Assembly: GCA_017848115.1 (NCBI GenBank)
Contig: JAGAKZ010000041.1
Coordinates: forward strand, 1 to 63,316
Length of the DNA stretch: 63,316 nt
Reading direction: 5' to 3'
Origin: Oscillospiraceae bacterium
Lineage (GTDB): Bacteria; Bacillota; Clostridia; Oscillospirales; Ruminococcaceae
In this document: in pieces, positions 17,472-27,567 of the stretch
Layout: each line of letters starts with the position of its first letter
Numbering within the stretch: position 1 is the first letter of the stretch
Made by a program: the position numbers and the translations under genes
The notes under the pieces: model-generated
Told to the model about the DNA's origin: nothing
Databases searched by the model: none
Seen by the model: the letters and a program-made list of their open reading frames with translations, nothing else

Positions 17472-18200
17472 TCACCTCATCGCAAAATCTGGTCTTTTTG
17501 CTTTTATTCTTTCATAAATTTTTTCAGCACAACTATTTGCAACGAGTGCTTTTGGGAAACCTATCTCTTCTATCATTTTTTCCGCATTTGAAACATTGCC
17601 TACTATATCACAGTAATGTCCGTCCGAATTTACCACTACCGGTATTTCGTATTTTTTGCATATTTTCAAAATTTCAAGATTACGTTCTATACCGTCACGC
17701 TTGTGAAGAATAGTAGATTCGTTGATCTCAACAAGTTTATCATATTCTTTAAAAACTTTTAGAACTTTTTCTTTCTGAAAACCAAAACCCAATGAACCGG
17801 GATGACCTATTACATCGACATAAGGGTTGTTTTTCGCAACATTTATATATGCATCGGAAAAATCTTCACAAGATTTGTTATCCACTACAACTGAATGAAA
17901 AGATGCTATGACCCAGTCTACAAATTCCAGATCAAAATCAGTCATATCTATATGACCTTCAAGATCTGTTATATTTGCCTCAACGCCCTTTATCACACGC
18001 ATTCCTTCTATATAATCAGGAATAACTTTAAGATTTCTGAAATGCCATATATGCGGTGAATCAGGCATAGCAGGCGCATGGTCTGTCATCGCAAAACCTT
18101 TTATCCCGTTTTCCAAAGCACTGTGAGCTATTTCTTTTACAGTAGAATATGCATGAGTTGATGCAACAGAATGAAAATGTGTATCCAATTCGATTAACAA
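17472..18200 (-). CDS. PHP-domain phosphatase (YcdX-like)
   Basis: A 242-residue single-domain PHP hydrolase. Metal-binding motifs are complete: DTHFHSVASTHA, MTDHAPAMPD, EANITD, IASFHS, VIGHPG and VVNSDGHYC. This places it with YcdX-type phosphoesterases; the substrate is unknown. The TTG start at 18200 is supported by a GGAGGGG site. Fixed neighbour of murB and hprK in Clostridia. Confidence 0.9.
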   Translation of the reverse strand: MLIELDTHFHSVASTHAYSTVKEIAHSALENGIKGFAMTDHAPAMPDSPHIWHFRNLKVIPDYIEGMRVIKGVEANITDLEGHIDMTDFDLEFVDWVIASFHSVVVDNKSCEDFSDAYINVAKNNPYVDVIGHPGSLGFGFQKEKVLKVFKEYDKLVEINESTILHKRDGIERNLEILKICKKYEIPVVVNSDGHYCDIVGNVSNAEKMIEEIGFPKALVANSCAEKIYERIKAKRPDFAMR

Positions 18201-18229
18201 ATAATCCCCTCCAGGTTTTTATAGTTTTA

Positions 18230-19183
18230 TCAAAGATCTTTTATTTTATCTTTTCCGGTAAGATCAAAACCGAGTCTTCCGAGAAGCTCATGAGCTGCAT
18301 TATAGCCCATCTTTTTCTGTCTTGCGTTCATAGCAGCTACTTCAAGTATAACTGCAAGGTTACGACCCGGTTTTACAGGAATCGTAACTGACGGAACGTT
18401 TACACCGAGTATTGAAACATACTCATTATCTACGCCCATTCTGTCATAAAGCTTTTCAGGATTCCAGATCTCAAGTTCAACTACAAGATCTATCTTCTCT
18501 GTTACCTTGACTGCACCTACACCGAAAAGTCGTCTTGCATTTATTATTCCTATGCCTCTAAGTTCAAGGAAATGTCTGATATTATCAGGAGATGTTCCGA
18601 GAAGACTGATATTTGATACTTTTCTTATCTCAACAGCATCATCTGCAACAAGTCGGTGTCCTCTCTTGACAAGTTCTATAGCAGTTTCACTCTTACCTAC
18701 ACCGCTCTCGCCGAGTATAAGTACACCTTCGCCGTATATCTCGATAAGAACACCGTGTCTTGTTATTCTTGGAGCGAGATTAAGGTTAAGGAACGCAATA
18801 AGAGCTGCTACGAAGTTAGAAGTACCGTCTTTTGATCTGAGTACAGGTATCTCATATTTCTGAGCAAGTTCTATCATTTCGGGAAAAGCTTCAAGACCTC
18901 TTGTAATTACAAGTACAGGTATCTTTTTTGAAAAGAATTTGTCTATTATGTCTTTTCGCTCATTTTCCTCAATAGTTGAAAGATATGCAAACTCCGTCTT
19001 GCCCACTATCTGCATACGTTCAGGATTGAAGTATTCATAAAAATTCACAAGCTGTAATCCCGGACGGTTTACTTCATTTTCAGAAATAAGTATTTCTTCC
19101 GCACTTTTCGGAAGATAAAGTTCTTCAAGCTTGAACTCATCAATTATCTGCTGCAATGTAACTGTAAATTTGTTGTTTGACAT
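18230..19183 (-). CDS. hprK: HPr kinase/phosphorylase
   Basis: A 317-residue bifunctional enzyme that phosphorylates Ser46 of HPr and reverses it, the sensor of carbon catabolite control. Motifs: Walker A GESGVGKSE, the RGHRLVADDAVEI Mg2+ site, the HprK signature LELRGIGIINARRLFG, and the C-terminal IPVKPGRNLA with NARQKKMGYNAA. ATG at 19183 (MSNNKF) is chosen over 19222 because GAGGTG precedes it. First gene of the operon leading through PHP, murB, rapZ, whiA to dnaE. Confidence 0.97.
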   Translation of the reverse strand: MSNNKFTVTLQQIIDEFKLEELYLPKSAEEILISENEVNRPGLQLVNFYEYFNPERMQIVGKTEFAYLSTIEENERKDIIDKFFSKKIPVLVITRGLEAFPEMIELAQKYEIPVLRSKDGTSNFVAALIAFLNLNLAPRITRHGVLIEIYGEGVLILGESGVGKSETAIELVKRGHRLVADDAVEIRKVSNISLLGTSPDNIRHFLELRGIGIINARRLFGVGAVKVTEKIDLVVELEIWNPEKLYDRMGVDNEYVSILGVNVPSVTIPVKPGRNLAVILEVAAMNARQKKMGYNAAHELLGRLGFDLTGKDKIKDL

Positions 19184-19242
19184 ATTAATACACCTCTTTT
19201 TTACATATTTTGCTTTTGGCACGTATACATTTGTATATAACT

Positions 19243-19271
19243 ATTATACATTAGATGTGTGATTATTTCAA
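19243..19271 (-). promoter_or_regulatory. Promoter of the hprK-dnaE operon
   Basis: Minus strand TTGAAA (19271-19266), 17-base spacer, TATAAT (19248-19243). It is divergent from the ddl promoter with under 40 bases between them. Confidence 0.85.
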
Positions 19272-19308
19272 TAGAAAATTGTCTGCAAAAAATAATCATC
19301 ACTGCTTA

Positions 19309-19337
19309 TTGCATTTTCACCGCATCAATAGTATAAT
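19309..19337 (+). promoter_or_regulatory. Promoter of ddl-murF
   Basis: TTGCAT (19309-19314), 17-base spacer, TATAAT (19332-19337), 48 bases before the ddl ATG. Confidence 0.8.
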
Positions 19338-19385
19338 ATATTAGTGCAAATAAATGCAGAATATATATTCTCTTGGAGGAAATTT

Positions 19386-20423
19386 ATGAATATAACAGTA
19401 TTAGCAGGCGGTCTGAGCGGTGAAAGAGATGTAAGTCTTACATCAGGACTTATGTGTGCAAAATCCCTTAAAAAACAGGGACACAATGTATTTTTGCTTG
19501 ATGTTTTTATGGGAACTGATATCACACCCGATGAGGTTTTCAAAAGTGATATCGACTTTGAAACACAGACATCATCTATACCTTCAAATGAACCTGACCT
19601 TGAAAAAATAAAGGAAATGCGCGGAACAAGTGATGACGGATTTTTCGGCAAAAATGTTATCGGTATATGTAAAAAATCCGACATAGTTTTCATGGCGCTT
19701 CATGGTGCAAACGGTGAAGACGGAAAGATCCAGGCTACTTTTGAACTTCTCGGAATAAAATATACAGGTTCTGATTACCTTGGCAGTGCAAATGCAATGA
19801 ACAAAGGTATCACACGTCGCCTTCTTATAGCAGACGGTATAAAGATGGCAAACGGTACTTCATATACATCAAAGGAATATAAAAACGGTAAAACAGACGA
19901 ATGGAACAGCTTCCCCTGCATCGTAAAACCCTGCAGTGGCGGTTCAAGCATAGGTGTTTCAAGAGCCGATGACAAAGAAAGCTTTAAAAAAGCTCTCAAA
20001 GATTGCTTTAAATATGAAGATGAAGTAGTAGTTGAGGAGTTTATAACAGGAAGAGAATTTTCGGTAGGCGTACTCGACGGAAAAGCGCTTCCGGTAATAG
20101 AAATCATTGCTGACGGTTTTTACGACTACAAAAATAAATACTCAGGAAAAACACTTGAAGTTTGTCCTGCCGAAATCGATGAAAACACAACAAAGGCTTT
20201 GCAAAATGCTGCCCAAAAGGCATTTGCATCACTCAAACTCCGAATATATTCACGTATAGATTTTATTGTAAGCAGTAACGGAGAGATATACTGTCTTGAG
20301 GCAAATACACTTCCGGGTATGACACCGGCATCACTCCTGCCACAGGAAGCAGCCGTTATCGGTATGTCCCATGCTCAGCTTTGCGACTTTATTATAAACA
20401 AATCACTTGAAGCATTTGCTTAA
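19386..20423 (+). CDS. ddl: D-alanine--D-alanine ligase
   Basis: A 345-residue ATP-grasp enzyme making the D-Ala-D-Ala dipeptide for peptidoglycan. Motifs: VLAGGLSGERDVSL at the start, ALHGANGEDGKIQ, KPCSGGSSIGVS (ATP site), EEFITGREFSVGVL, IDFIVSSNGEIYCLEANTLPGMT (Mg2+ ligands E and N). ATG 19386 follows a TTGGAGGA site. It precedes murF, the next step of the pathway. Confidence 0.96.
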   Translation: MNITVLAGGLSGERDVSLTSGLMCAKSLKKQGHNVFLLDVFMGTDITPDEVFKSDIDFETQTSSIPSNEPDLEKIKEMRGTSDDGFFGKNVIGICKKSDIVFMALHGANGEDGKIQATFELLGIKYTGSDYLGSANAMNKGITRRLLIADGIKMANGTSYTSKEYKNGKTDEWNSFPCIVKPCSGGSSIGVSRADDKESFKKALKDCFKYEDEVVVEEFITGREFSVGVLDGKALPVIEIIADGFYDYKNKYSGKTLEVCPAEIDENTTKALQNAAQKAFASLKLRIYSRIDFIVSSNGEIYCLEANTLPGMTPASLLPQEAAVIGMSHAQLCDFIINKSLEAFA

Positions 20424-20439
20424 AGGAGGTAGATCTCTT

Positions 20440-21804
20440 TTGAAAACTATGACTCTTTACGAGATAGCATCTGCGTGCAACGGTCAGATCATATGTGACA
20501 GAGACTGTAAAAACGATATTGTAAGTGATATTTCAATAGACAGCAGAAATATTCACGAAGGTACACTCTATATTCCTATAAAGGGTGCAAGATTTGACGG
20601 ACATGATTTTATAGATTCTGTTTTTGAAAGCGGTGCAGTGTGTACTCTTACGGAAAAAGAACCTTCATGCACCTCAAAGCCTCATATATCAGTAAAATCA
20701 ACAGCACAGGCTCTCAAAGATATTGCAGAATACTACAGAAGTCTTTTTGACAACCTTACAGTTGTAGGTATCTCCGGAAGTTCAGGTAAAACATCTACCA
20801 AAGAAATGATATACTCTGTACTTTCCGAATCTTTTAACGTGCTCAAAACAGAAGGAAATCTCAACAACGAAATAGGTGTCCCTCGTACACTTTTCAGAAT
20901 CGGTGAAAAACATGACATAGCAGTTGTTGAAATGGGTATCAACCACTTTGACGAGATGACACGACTTGCAAAAATGGTAAGACCCGATATAGGCGTAATA
21001 ACCAACATAGGAACAGCTCATCTCGAATTTCTCGGTTCGAGAGACGGTATACTCAAAGCTAAAACAGAGATGCTTCCTTTTATCAAAGAAAACGGAACAG
21101 CCGTACTAAACGGTGATGATGATAAACTATGCACAGTTGATTTTAAAAACACCTGCTTTTTTGGTATAGGAAATCAGAATGCTTATCATGTTCAGAACAT
21201 AGAACAATGCGGTATCGAAGGGACAAAATTTGATATAGTAACTCCTGAAGGTACTGTAAACGCATTTGTACCCGCTCTCGGAAACCACATGGTAATGAAT
21301 GCTCTATGTGCTTTTGCAATAGGTAAAAAGCTTGGTATGTCTACTGAAAAAATAATTTCGGGGATAAGAAACTTCAAAAATATTGACGGAAGATTTAATG
21401 TAATCAAAACACAGTCGTTTACTCTTATAAATGACTGTTACAACGCAAATCCGGACTCTGTAAAAGCATCACTTAAAGTTCTCGGAAGCCTTGACGGAAA
21501 CAGGACAGCCATACTTGCAGATATGAAAGAACTGGGTGAAAACTCATCAAAAATGCATCTTGATACAGGTAAAACAGCTTCTTCTCTTGTTGACCGCCTC
21601 ATATGCATAGGTGATGATGTACGATATATAGCAGACGGAGCACTTTCTGAAAATGCAGATCTTCAGGTATTTCATTTTAATAACAACAATGAAGCTATGG
21701 AAAAACTCCCTGATATACTTTGCAAAAATGACACAATACTTATAAAAGGTTCACACTCCATGAATCTTTCGGAAATAACCGAATTTTTAAAAAACATGGA
21801 CTGA
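20440..21804 (+). CDS. murF: UDP-N-acetylmuramoyl-tripeptide--D-alanyl-D-alanine ligase
   Basis: A 454-residue Mur ligase adding the D-Ala-D-Ala made by Ddl to UDP-MurNAc-tripeptide. Motifs: the N-terminal IDSRNIHEGTLYIPIKGARFDGHDF, Walker A GISGSSGKTSTKEM, EMGINHFDEM, NIGTAHLEFLGS, and INDCYNANPDSVKA. The TTG at 20440 is the chosen start, 9 bases after an AAAGGAGGT site that begins at the ddl stop codon; ATG at 20449 is the alternative. Confidence 0.96.
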   Translation: MKTMTLYEIASACNGQIICDRDCKNDIVSDISIDSRNIHEGTLYIPIKGARFDGHDFIDSVFESGAVCTLTEKEPSCTSKPHISVKSTAQALKDIAEYYRSLFDNLTVVGISGSSGKTSTKEMIYSVLSESFNVLKTEGNLNNEIGVPRTLFRIGEKHDIAVVEMGINHFDEMTRLAKMVRPDIGVITNIGTAHLEFLGSRDGILKAKTEMLPFIKENGTAVLNGDDDKLCTVDFKNTCFFGIGNQNAYHVQNIEQCGIEGTKFDIVTPEGTVNAFVPALGNHMVMNALCAFAIGKKLGMSTEKIISGIRNFKNIDGRFNVIKTQSFTLINDCYNANPDSVKASLKVLGSLDGNRTAILADMKELGENSSKMHLDTGKTASSLVDRLICIGDDVRYIADGALSENADLQVFHFNNNNEAMEKLPDILCKNDTILIKGSHSMNLSEITEFLKNMD

Positions 21805-21912
21805 ACAAATAATTCTGATAATAAAAATATAGTGATTTATCGCAAACCATAATAATAAAACCGAATAACATCTAAGCTTTTATCACTTTTCCACAAATCA
21901 CACCATCATATA

Positions 21913-21941
21913 TTGACAAACACGATAATTTCATGTATCAT
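21913..21941 (+). promoter_or_regulatory. Promoter of the type III glutamine synthetase gene
   Basis: TTGACA (21913-21918), 17-base spacer, TATCAT (21936-21941). The expected start near 21948 gives a leader of about 175 bases. Bases 21805-21912, between murF and this promoter, hold nothing I can identify. Confidence 0.85.
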
Positions 21942-21947
21942 ATTATA

Positions 21948-22122
21948 TAGATAACAGAGATTTGTCTGTATAAATTAGAACAATGGCGTTTTGATTTCGA
22001 CAAGCTTGATTCTGTACGGAAAAATATTATTCAGTATCGAATCTGCAATGAAATCAGAACGCTTTTCGTTTTTTTAAAAACAAAATAAATTAAAAATAAA
22101 TTTTTTCAGGAGGATCTTATTT
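21948..22122 (+). promoter_or_regulatory. glnA leader: antiterminator/terminator switch, ANTAR-type candidate
   Basis: The leader contains a small 5' hairpin (ACAGA 21954-21958 with TCTGT 21965-21969, six-base loop), then a 10-bp hairpin P2 (21972-21981 with 21988-21997) whose hexaloop is AATGGC, then a 13-bp terminator stem (21986-21998 with 22050-22062) followed by TTTTCGTTTTTTT. P2 and the terminator share 21986-21997 and cannot coexist. This is the geometry of ANTAR-protein antitermination leaders (P1-P2-terminator), where the loop has A at position 1 and G at position 4; P2 fits, the first hairpin's loop (GATTTG) does not. A riboswitch is the alternative. Confidence 0.65.
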
Positions 22123-24228
22123 ATGCCGGAAACAGAAAAAAATCAGAATGTTGCAGATTTTTTTGCCTGTAATGTATTTAACCAGACTATAATGAGAGAA
22201 AGACTGCCAAAAAACATTTTCAAAGCAGTTATGCAGACCAAAACATTCGGAACAGCACTTGACAGTACAATTGCTGATGTTGTCGCAAATGCTATGAAAG
22301 ACTGGGCAATTGAAAAAGGTGCTACACACTACACTCACTGGTTCCAGCCTATGACAGGAATAACTGCTGAAAAACATGACGCATTTATCTCCCCTACTTC
22401 AAACGGCATGGTAATACTTGAATTTTCAGGTAAGGAGCTTATCAAGGGTGAACCTGATGCTTCCTCTTTCCCTTCAGGCGGTCTGAGAGCTACATTTGAA
22501 GCAAGAGGATATACAGCATGGGATCCTACATCAGACGCATTTATAAAAGACGATACACTGTACATACCAACAGCTTTCTGTTCATATACAGGAGAAATAC
22601 TCGATAAGAAAACACCGCTTCTTCGTTCTATGGAAATAGTAAACGAACAGGCGCTCAGAATATTAAGACTTTTCGGAAATACACGTGCTACAAGAGTTAC
22701 AACTACAGTAGGTGCTGAACAGGAATACTTCCTTATAGACAAAGCGCTTTATGATAAGCGTGAAGATCTTGTTATCACAGGAAGAACACTTTTCGGTGCA
22801 AAACCTCCAAAAGGACAGGAACTTGAAGACCATTACTTCGGAAATATAAAACAGCGTATATCAAACTTCATGAAAGAACTTGACGAAGAACTCTGGAAAC
22901 TCGGCGTTCTATCAAAGACAAAACACAACGAAGCTGCTCCTGCACAACATGAACTCGCTCCGGTATTTTCAACTTCCAACATAGCTGCCGACCACAATCA
23001 GCTTACTATGGAACTTATGAAAAAGATCGCTTTAAAGCACAATCTTGTTTGCCTTCTTCACGAAAAGCCATTTGCAGGCGTAAACGGTTCAGGAAAACAT
23101 AACAACTGGTCTATCTGCTCAAATGACGGTCAGAATCTTCTTGATCCGGGTGATACACCAACTGAAAATATGCAGTTTATCACATTCTTGTGTGCTATCA
23201 TAAAGGCAGTTCACGAAAACTCCGATCTTCTCAGACTTTCTGCGGCCAGTGCCGGCAACGACCACAGACTCGGAGCAAATGAAGCACCGCCTGCTATCAT
23301 TTCAATATTTATCGGCGAAGAACTCGAAGCTATTTTAGAAGCACTTGAAAACAATACAACAGCTCAGCTCAATTCAGAAGTAAAATTTGAAATAGGTGTT
23401 GACGCTCTTCCGTCATTCAAAAAAGATACAACTGACAGAAACAGAACTTCTCCTATGGCGTTTACAGGAAACAAATTTGAATTCAGAATGCTTGGTTCTG
23501 CTGATTCTATTTCATGCACAAATGTAATAATGAACACAATAGTAGCAGATGCCCTTTCAAAATTTGCAGATGAACTTGAAAATGCAAAAGACTTCAACTC
23601 TGCACTCAAAAAACTTCTTGTAAAAACAATAAAAGAACACAAATGTGTTATCTTCAACGGAAATGGTTATTCTGATGAATGGGTAGAAGAAGCAGTAGCA
23701 AAAAGAGGACTTCCAAATTACATCTCAACTGTTGACTGCGTTCCGCAGTACATGGCTGAGAAAAACGTAGAACTCTTTGAAAAATTCAAAGTTTACTCAC
23801 GTACAGAAATAGCATCAAGAACAGAAATACTTCTTGACAACTATTCAAAAGTAATAAACATCGAAGCACTCACTATGATAGATATGGCCAAGAAACAGAT
23901 ATACCCTGCTGTTATGGCATATACCAAGGAAGTATGCGACACACTGTTCTCCATGAAATCTGTAGGAATAGAAAATAACGCACAGACAAAACTCGCAAAC
24001 AGACTTTCTGTAACAGCAAACAGTCTTGATGATGCCATTTCTTCACTTGAACAGTCACTTCTGAACGCAAAGGAAATAGACAATGTATTTGACCTTTCAA
24101 AATTCTACAGAAATGACGTTTTCGCTAAAATGCAGGTTTTAAGAGCGGTAGCAGATGAACTTGAAACCATAGTTGCTGAAAAATACTGGCCTTTCCCTGT
24201 ATATGCAGATCTTCTCTTCAAAATATAA
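22123..24228 (+). CDS. glnN: Glutamine synthetase type III (GlnN)
   Basis: A 701-residue enzyme of the GSIII family, much longer than GSI (about 450) and typical of Bacteroides and Ruminococcus. It condenses ammonium and glutamate with ATP. Seen: the GSIII N-terminal region ([15 protein letters not shown]), [32 protein letters not shown] (metal-binding Glu), [28 protein letters not shown] (ATP/His) and [24 protein letters not shown] site before ATG. The leader ahead of it suggests conditional antitermination, as expected for nitrogen control. Confidence 0.96.
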   Translation: MPETEKNQNVADFFACNVFNQTIMRERLPKNIFKAVMQTKTFGTALDSTIADVVANAMKDWAIEKGATHYTHWFQPMTGITAEKHDAFISPTSNGMVILEFSGKELIKGEPDASSFPSGGLRATFEARGYTAWDPTSDAFIKDDTLYIPTAFCSYTGEILDKKTPLLRSMEIVNEQALRILRLFGNTRATRVTTTVGAEQEYFLIDKALYDKREDLVITGRTLFGAKPPKGQELEDHYFGNIKQRISNFMKELDEELWKLGVLSKTKHNEAAPAQHELAPVFSTSNIAADHNQLTMELMKKIALKHNLVCLLHEKPFAGVNGSGKHNNWSICSNDGQNLLDPGDTPTENMQFITFLCAIIKAVHENSDLLRLSAASAGNDHRLGANEAPPAIISIFIGEELEAILEALENNTTAQLNSEVKFEIGVDALPSFKKDTTDRNRTSPMAFTGNKFEFRMLGSADSISCTNVIMNTIVADALSKFADELENAKDFNSALKKLLVKTIKEHKCVIFNGNGYSDEWVEEAVAKRGLPNYISTVDCVPQYMAEKNVELFEKFKVYSRTEIASRTEILLDNYSKVINIEALTMIDMAKKQIYPAVMAYTKEVCDTLFSMKSVGIENNAQTKLANRLSVTANSLDDAISSLEQSLLNAKEIDNVFDLSKFYRNDVFAKMQVLRAVADELETIVAEKYWPFPVYADLLFKI

Positions 24229-24266
24229 CACATAATAAGTCATAACATATCAAGGAGCTTTTATAA

Positions 24267-25820
24267 ATGAGTATTCTCAATGTTGAAAATGTAACACATG
24301 GATTTGGAGCAAGAAGAATTCTTGAAGACTCCTCTTTCAGACTCCTGAAAGGTGAACACGTTGGCCTTGTAGGTGCAAACGGCGAAGGAAAAACAACCTT
24401 TCTGAACATAATAACAGGTAAACTTATGCCTGACGAGGGAAAAATAGAATGGTGTAAACATATTACTACAGGTTATCTTGACCAGTACAGCACTCTTACT
24501 CCCGGAAAAACTATCCGTGAAGTTCTCAGAGAAGCTTTCAGCCATCTTGCAGATCTTGAAAAAGAAATGCTTGATGCCTATGAAAAAATGGCTGATGTTT
24601 CAGATGAAGAAATGGCAGAACTCATGGAAAACGTAGGCGAAATACAGGAAATTCTCGAACAGAGCGGTTACTACACCATAGACAGCAAGATAACCGAATA
24701 CGCAAACGGTCTCGGTCTTGGTGAAATAGGTCTTGATCATGATGTTTCCCAACTTTCGGGCGGACAGAGAGCAAAAGTTCTGCTTACAAAACTCCTTCTT
24801 GAAAATCCGATGATCCTTATTCTTGACGAACCTACAAACTTTCTTGACGAAAACCACATAGCATGGTTACAGAATTTCCTGCAGAATTATGAAAACGCAT
24901 TTATACTTGTTTCTCATGACGTTCCGTTTATGAACTCTGTGGTAAATGTTATCTACAATATAGAAAATGCTGTTCTGACACGTTATACCGGAAACTACGA
25001 AGACTTCAAGAGAATGTACGAACTCAAGAAACGTCAGACAGAACAGGCATATGAAAAACAGCAGAAAGAAATAGCACACCTTCAGGAGTTCATCGCTAAA
25101 AACAAAGCAAGAGCCGCAACTGCTACCATGGCACGTTCAAGGCAGAAAAAACTTGAAAACATGGAGATCATCACTATAGCAAAAGAAAAGGTAAAACCTT
25201 CGTTTTCTTTCCAGTCTGCAAGAACTCCGGGTAAAGTTGTTATCGAAGCAAAAGATCTCATACTAGGTTATGACGAACCACTCACAAGAGCTGTAGATCT
25301 TCAGATAGAACGAAATCAGAAAGTTGCTATCAAGGGCGTAAACGGTCTTGGAAAGTCCACTCTTATCAAAACTCTGCTCGGTATTATAAAACCTATTCAG
25401 GGAACTGTCGAACACGACCAGTTTGTAAAGTACGGATATTTCAAACAGGAAGAAGAAGCATCATCAAAAACCGCACTTCAAGAGATATGGGACGAATACC
25501 CTTCAATGACAAATGCAGAAGTACGTGCCGCTCTTGCACGTTGCGGACTTACAACCGAACACATAACATCACAGATGAAAGTTCTCTCAGGTGGTGAAAA
25601 TGCAAAAGTAAGACTTTGTCATCTTATGCTTCAGGAATTTAACCTGCTTGTACTTGACGAACCTACAAACCATCTTGACGTACTTGCAAAAGAATCACTC
25701 AAAGAGGCTTTGCAGAAATTTAAAGGTACTATCGTACTTGTAAGTCATGAACCGGAATTTTATGAAGATATCGCAACTGATATATGGAATCTGGAAAGCT
25801 GGACTACAAAAATAATTTAA
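24267..25820 (+). CDS. ABC-F family ATPase
   Basis: A 517-residue protein with two ABC ATPase domains and no membrane segments, hence ABC-F, a ribosome-associated translation factor class. Domain 1: GANGEGKTTF Walker A, LSGGQRAKV signature, LILDEPTNFLD Walker B. The linker (about 245-310) is charged and helical, with QTEQAYEKQQKEI. Domain 2: GVNGLGKSTL, LSGGENAKVRL, LVLDEPTNHLD. Such proteins resolve stalled ribosomes or give antibiotic protection; I see no basis for naming a drug. 38 bases after glnN, with a shared terminator, so probably co-transcribed. Confidence 0.93.
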   Translation: MSILNVENVTHGFGARRILEDSSFRLLKGEHVGLVGANGEGKTTFLNIITGKLMPDEGKIEWCKHITTGYLDQYSTLTPGKTIREVLREAFSHLADLEKEMLDAYEKMADVSDEEMAELMENVGEIQEILEQSGYYTIDSKITEYANGLGLGEIGLDHDVSQLSGGQRAKVLLTKLLLENPMILILDEPTNFLDENHIAWLQNFLQNYENAFILVSHDVPFMNSVVNVIYNIENAVLTRYTGNYEDFKRMYELKKRQTEQAYEKQQKEIAHLQEFIAKNKARAATATMARSRQKKLENMEIITIAKEKVKPSFSFQSARTPGKVVIEAKDLILGYDEPLTRAVDLQIERNQKVAIKGVNGLGKSTLIKTLLGIIKPIQGTVEHDQFVKYGYFKQEEEASSKTALQEIWDEYPSMTNAEVRAALARCGLTTEHITSQMKVLSGGENAKVRLCHLMLQEFNLLVLDEPTNHLDVLAKESLKEALQKFKGTIVLVSHEPEFYEDIATDIWNLESWTTKII

Positions 25821-25825
25821 TATAA

Positions 25826-25869
25826 AAAATATGCGTCTGAGATTGATTGGAATGTCAGACGCATATTTT
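25826..25869 (+). terminator. Terminator of the glnN-ABC-F unit
   Basis: A 15-bp perfect stem (25826-25840 with 25855-25869), T-rich on its 3' side, directly after the ABC-F stop codon. Confidence 0.88.
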
Positions 25870-25870
25870 A

Positions 25871-25900
25871 TTGACAACTCTTTAATTTATTTGTTATAAT
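25871..25900 (+). promoter_or_regulatory. Promoter of the gene at 25948
   Basis: TTGACA (25871-25876), 18-base spacer, TATAAT (25895-25900), starting right after the preceding terminator stem. Confidence 0.82.
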
Positions 25901-25947
25901 CTAAATGAAGAAAAAACAATACTGAATTGAAAGGAGTGAATACGTTA

Positions 25948-26400
25948 ATGATACAACTGTCACCGGAAAAAATTAATGATATTTATTATGTATGCTCGTT
26001 GCTTGAATTTACTGCACGAAAAACCAAAAACAAACGATGTGATATTATAAAATATTTTACAAAATCAGATATATCAAGGCAGTTAAGGATCGCACAAGTA
26101 AATCACTGTTTATCATTTGAACAGGTTTCAGATGAACTGATCGAGCAGTATGAAATAAAAGACGGTGAATATGATTCGGTTGCAGAATGTAAATATACTG
26201 TTCCATCATATCTTTCCATAGGAAGTGTTTATCAGACTTTGATTACTGATGTGTGTGAAGACGGTGATATAGAACAGACACTTATAGACGTATTTTCATC
26301 ATTTATAAGTGACGAAATTTCTTATTTCAACTCAAACGTTTACTACAGCAACCCGGATTATCTGCGTTGCTCATATCTTGAGGGGGAAATGTTAAGCTAA
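25948..26400 (+). CDS. Hypothetical protein, 150 aa
   Basis: A soluble, acidic protein I do not recognise. No signal peptide or membrane helix. The first half is helical with a basic patch (TARKTKNKRCDIIKYFTKSDISRQLRI), the second half has short strands and a Tyr-rich end (YFNSNVYYSNPDY). ATG at 25948 follows an AAGGAG site at 11 bases; a TTG at 25927 also keeps the frame open. It has a strong private promoter and converges on nudC with only 2 bases between stop codons. Confidence 0.7.
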   Translation: MIQLSPEKINDIYYVCSLLEFTARKTKNKRCDIIKYFTKSDISRQLRIAQVNHCLSFEQVSDELIEQYEIKDGEYDSVAECKYTVPSYLSIGSVYQTLITDVCEDGDIEQTLIDVFSSFISDEISYFNSNVYYSNPDYLRCSYLEGEMLS

Positions 26401-26402
26401 GT

Positions 26403-27245
26403 TTAGTCAAATATTTTTGCTCCCTCTTTAAACACTCTCATCATCTCACCGGTAAGACTTATTGAGTTTTCGTCTACTACGTCATTTCGTGAAAACCACT
26501 GTGCGCTGGCAAGTTCTTCTTCGTCAAGAAAAACTGCGTCATCGCCGTCAATTTCTGCCCAGAATCCAAAAAGTAAAGTATCGGTAAGTGACCAGGGCTG
26601 GCTTTTGTAGTACTTTACACGACTTACTCTGAGTCCTGTTTCTTCCATAACTTCACGCACTACTGTTTCCTCGATAGTCTCCCCTATCTCCGCAAATCCT
26701 GCAACAAGACCGTAACGTGTGTGTTCTCCACGAGCGTACTTTGTGAGAAGAATACGGTCGTTGCTGATAACACCTACTATTACCGCAGGACATATTTTAG
26801 GATATTCCATATGACCGCAGTCTGTACAGCGAAGCATTCGTTCTTTTGTATCGTGAACAAGTGGCTTACCGCATGAAGAACAGTATTTTCTCGTGTTGTA
26901 CCAGTTTCTGAGCTGAAAACCTGTCATGCCTGCAAATACATTTGTAAGCGGTGCCATTTCTCTGAAAGGACGTATGTATATACGGCGTGTGTTTTCAAGC
27001 TCGATATTTTCTGTTTGTGGTATAAGAAAATATGAAGTATCATCTATTTTAAAAAGGTATATGTAATTCTGAGCTATATCAGGAGCTTGTGAAAGCACCT
27101 CGCCGTATGTCAGAAATGAAATTTCATCACTGTTGTCTTTTACGATTATATCCCTGTCCTTATAGCAAAGCACTATATCTGTTGATTTAGGTGAAATATT
27201 TTTATATGCATTATCATATCTTCCTTTTCCTATTTCGTGCATCAT
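26403..27245 (-). CDS. nudC: NudC-type NAD(H) pyrophosphatase (Nudix)
   Basis: A 280-residue Nudix hydrolase. A zinc ribbon (CSSCG about residue 120, CTDCGH about 137) precedes the Nudix domain with an intact Nudix box (GFAEIGETIEETVVREVMEETGL pattern: G-x5-E-x7-REVMEETG). The NADH-pyrophosphatase marker usually SQPWPFP appears as SQPWSLTDTLL after the box. Family members cleave NADH and remove NAD caps from RNA 5' ends. The altered marker slightly lowers certainty on substrate. GGAG precedes ATG 27245. Confidence 0.88.
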   Translation of the reverse strand: MMHEIGKGRYDNAYKNISPKSTDIVLCYKDRDIIVKDNSDEISFLTYGEVLSQAPDIAQNYIYLFKIDDTSYFLIPQTENIELENTRRIYIRPFREMAPLTNVFAGMTGFQLRNWYNTRKYCSSCGKPLVHDTKERMLRCTDCGHMEYPKICPAVIVGVISNDRILLTKYARGEHTRYGLVAGFAEIGETIEETVVREVMEETGLRVSRVKYYKSQPWSLTDTLLFGFWAEIDGDDAVFLDEEELASAQWFSRNDVVDENSISLTGEMMRVFKEGAKIFD

Positions 27246-27334
27246 ACCAGGTTATACTCCTTTAAAATAATTTTTTTAATCACCTTTGAAATATCAGGGG
27301 TGATATTTTTTATATTTTCTTTATTACATAACAT

Positions 27335-27363
27335 ATTATACTACAAATCTATGCTGATTTCAA
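27335..27363 (-). promoter_or_regulatory. nudC promoter
   Basis: Minus strand TTGAAA (27363-27358), 17-base spacer ending GATTTGTAG, TATAAT (27340-27335). The same spacer end occurs in the DUF1846 promoter (36873-36901) and in a -10-less copy at 29480-29503. Bases 27364-27567 on the plus strand otherwise show only A/T-rich sequence; a TATTAATATAT stretch near 27520 may be the -10 region of the next gene. Confidence 0.82.
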
Positions 27364-27567
27364 CCTTAATTCGTAAAACTCATATTCGATAAGCCTTTCA
27401 TAAATAACAAAATAAAATATCACAACCACTATTTCGAAATGGAAGTTTAGTAAAAATATCTAAAAATTTTCAAAAAAATTTATGTTTTATATATAGATAT
27501 TTCAGCCATTGTATGGTATTATTAATATATGAAATCTTTTATAATTATATTTAAAGGGGTAATTGGT

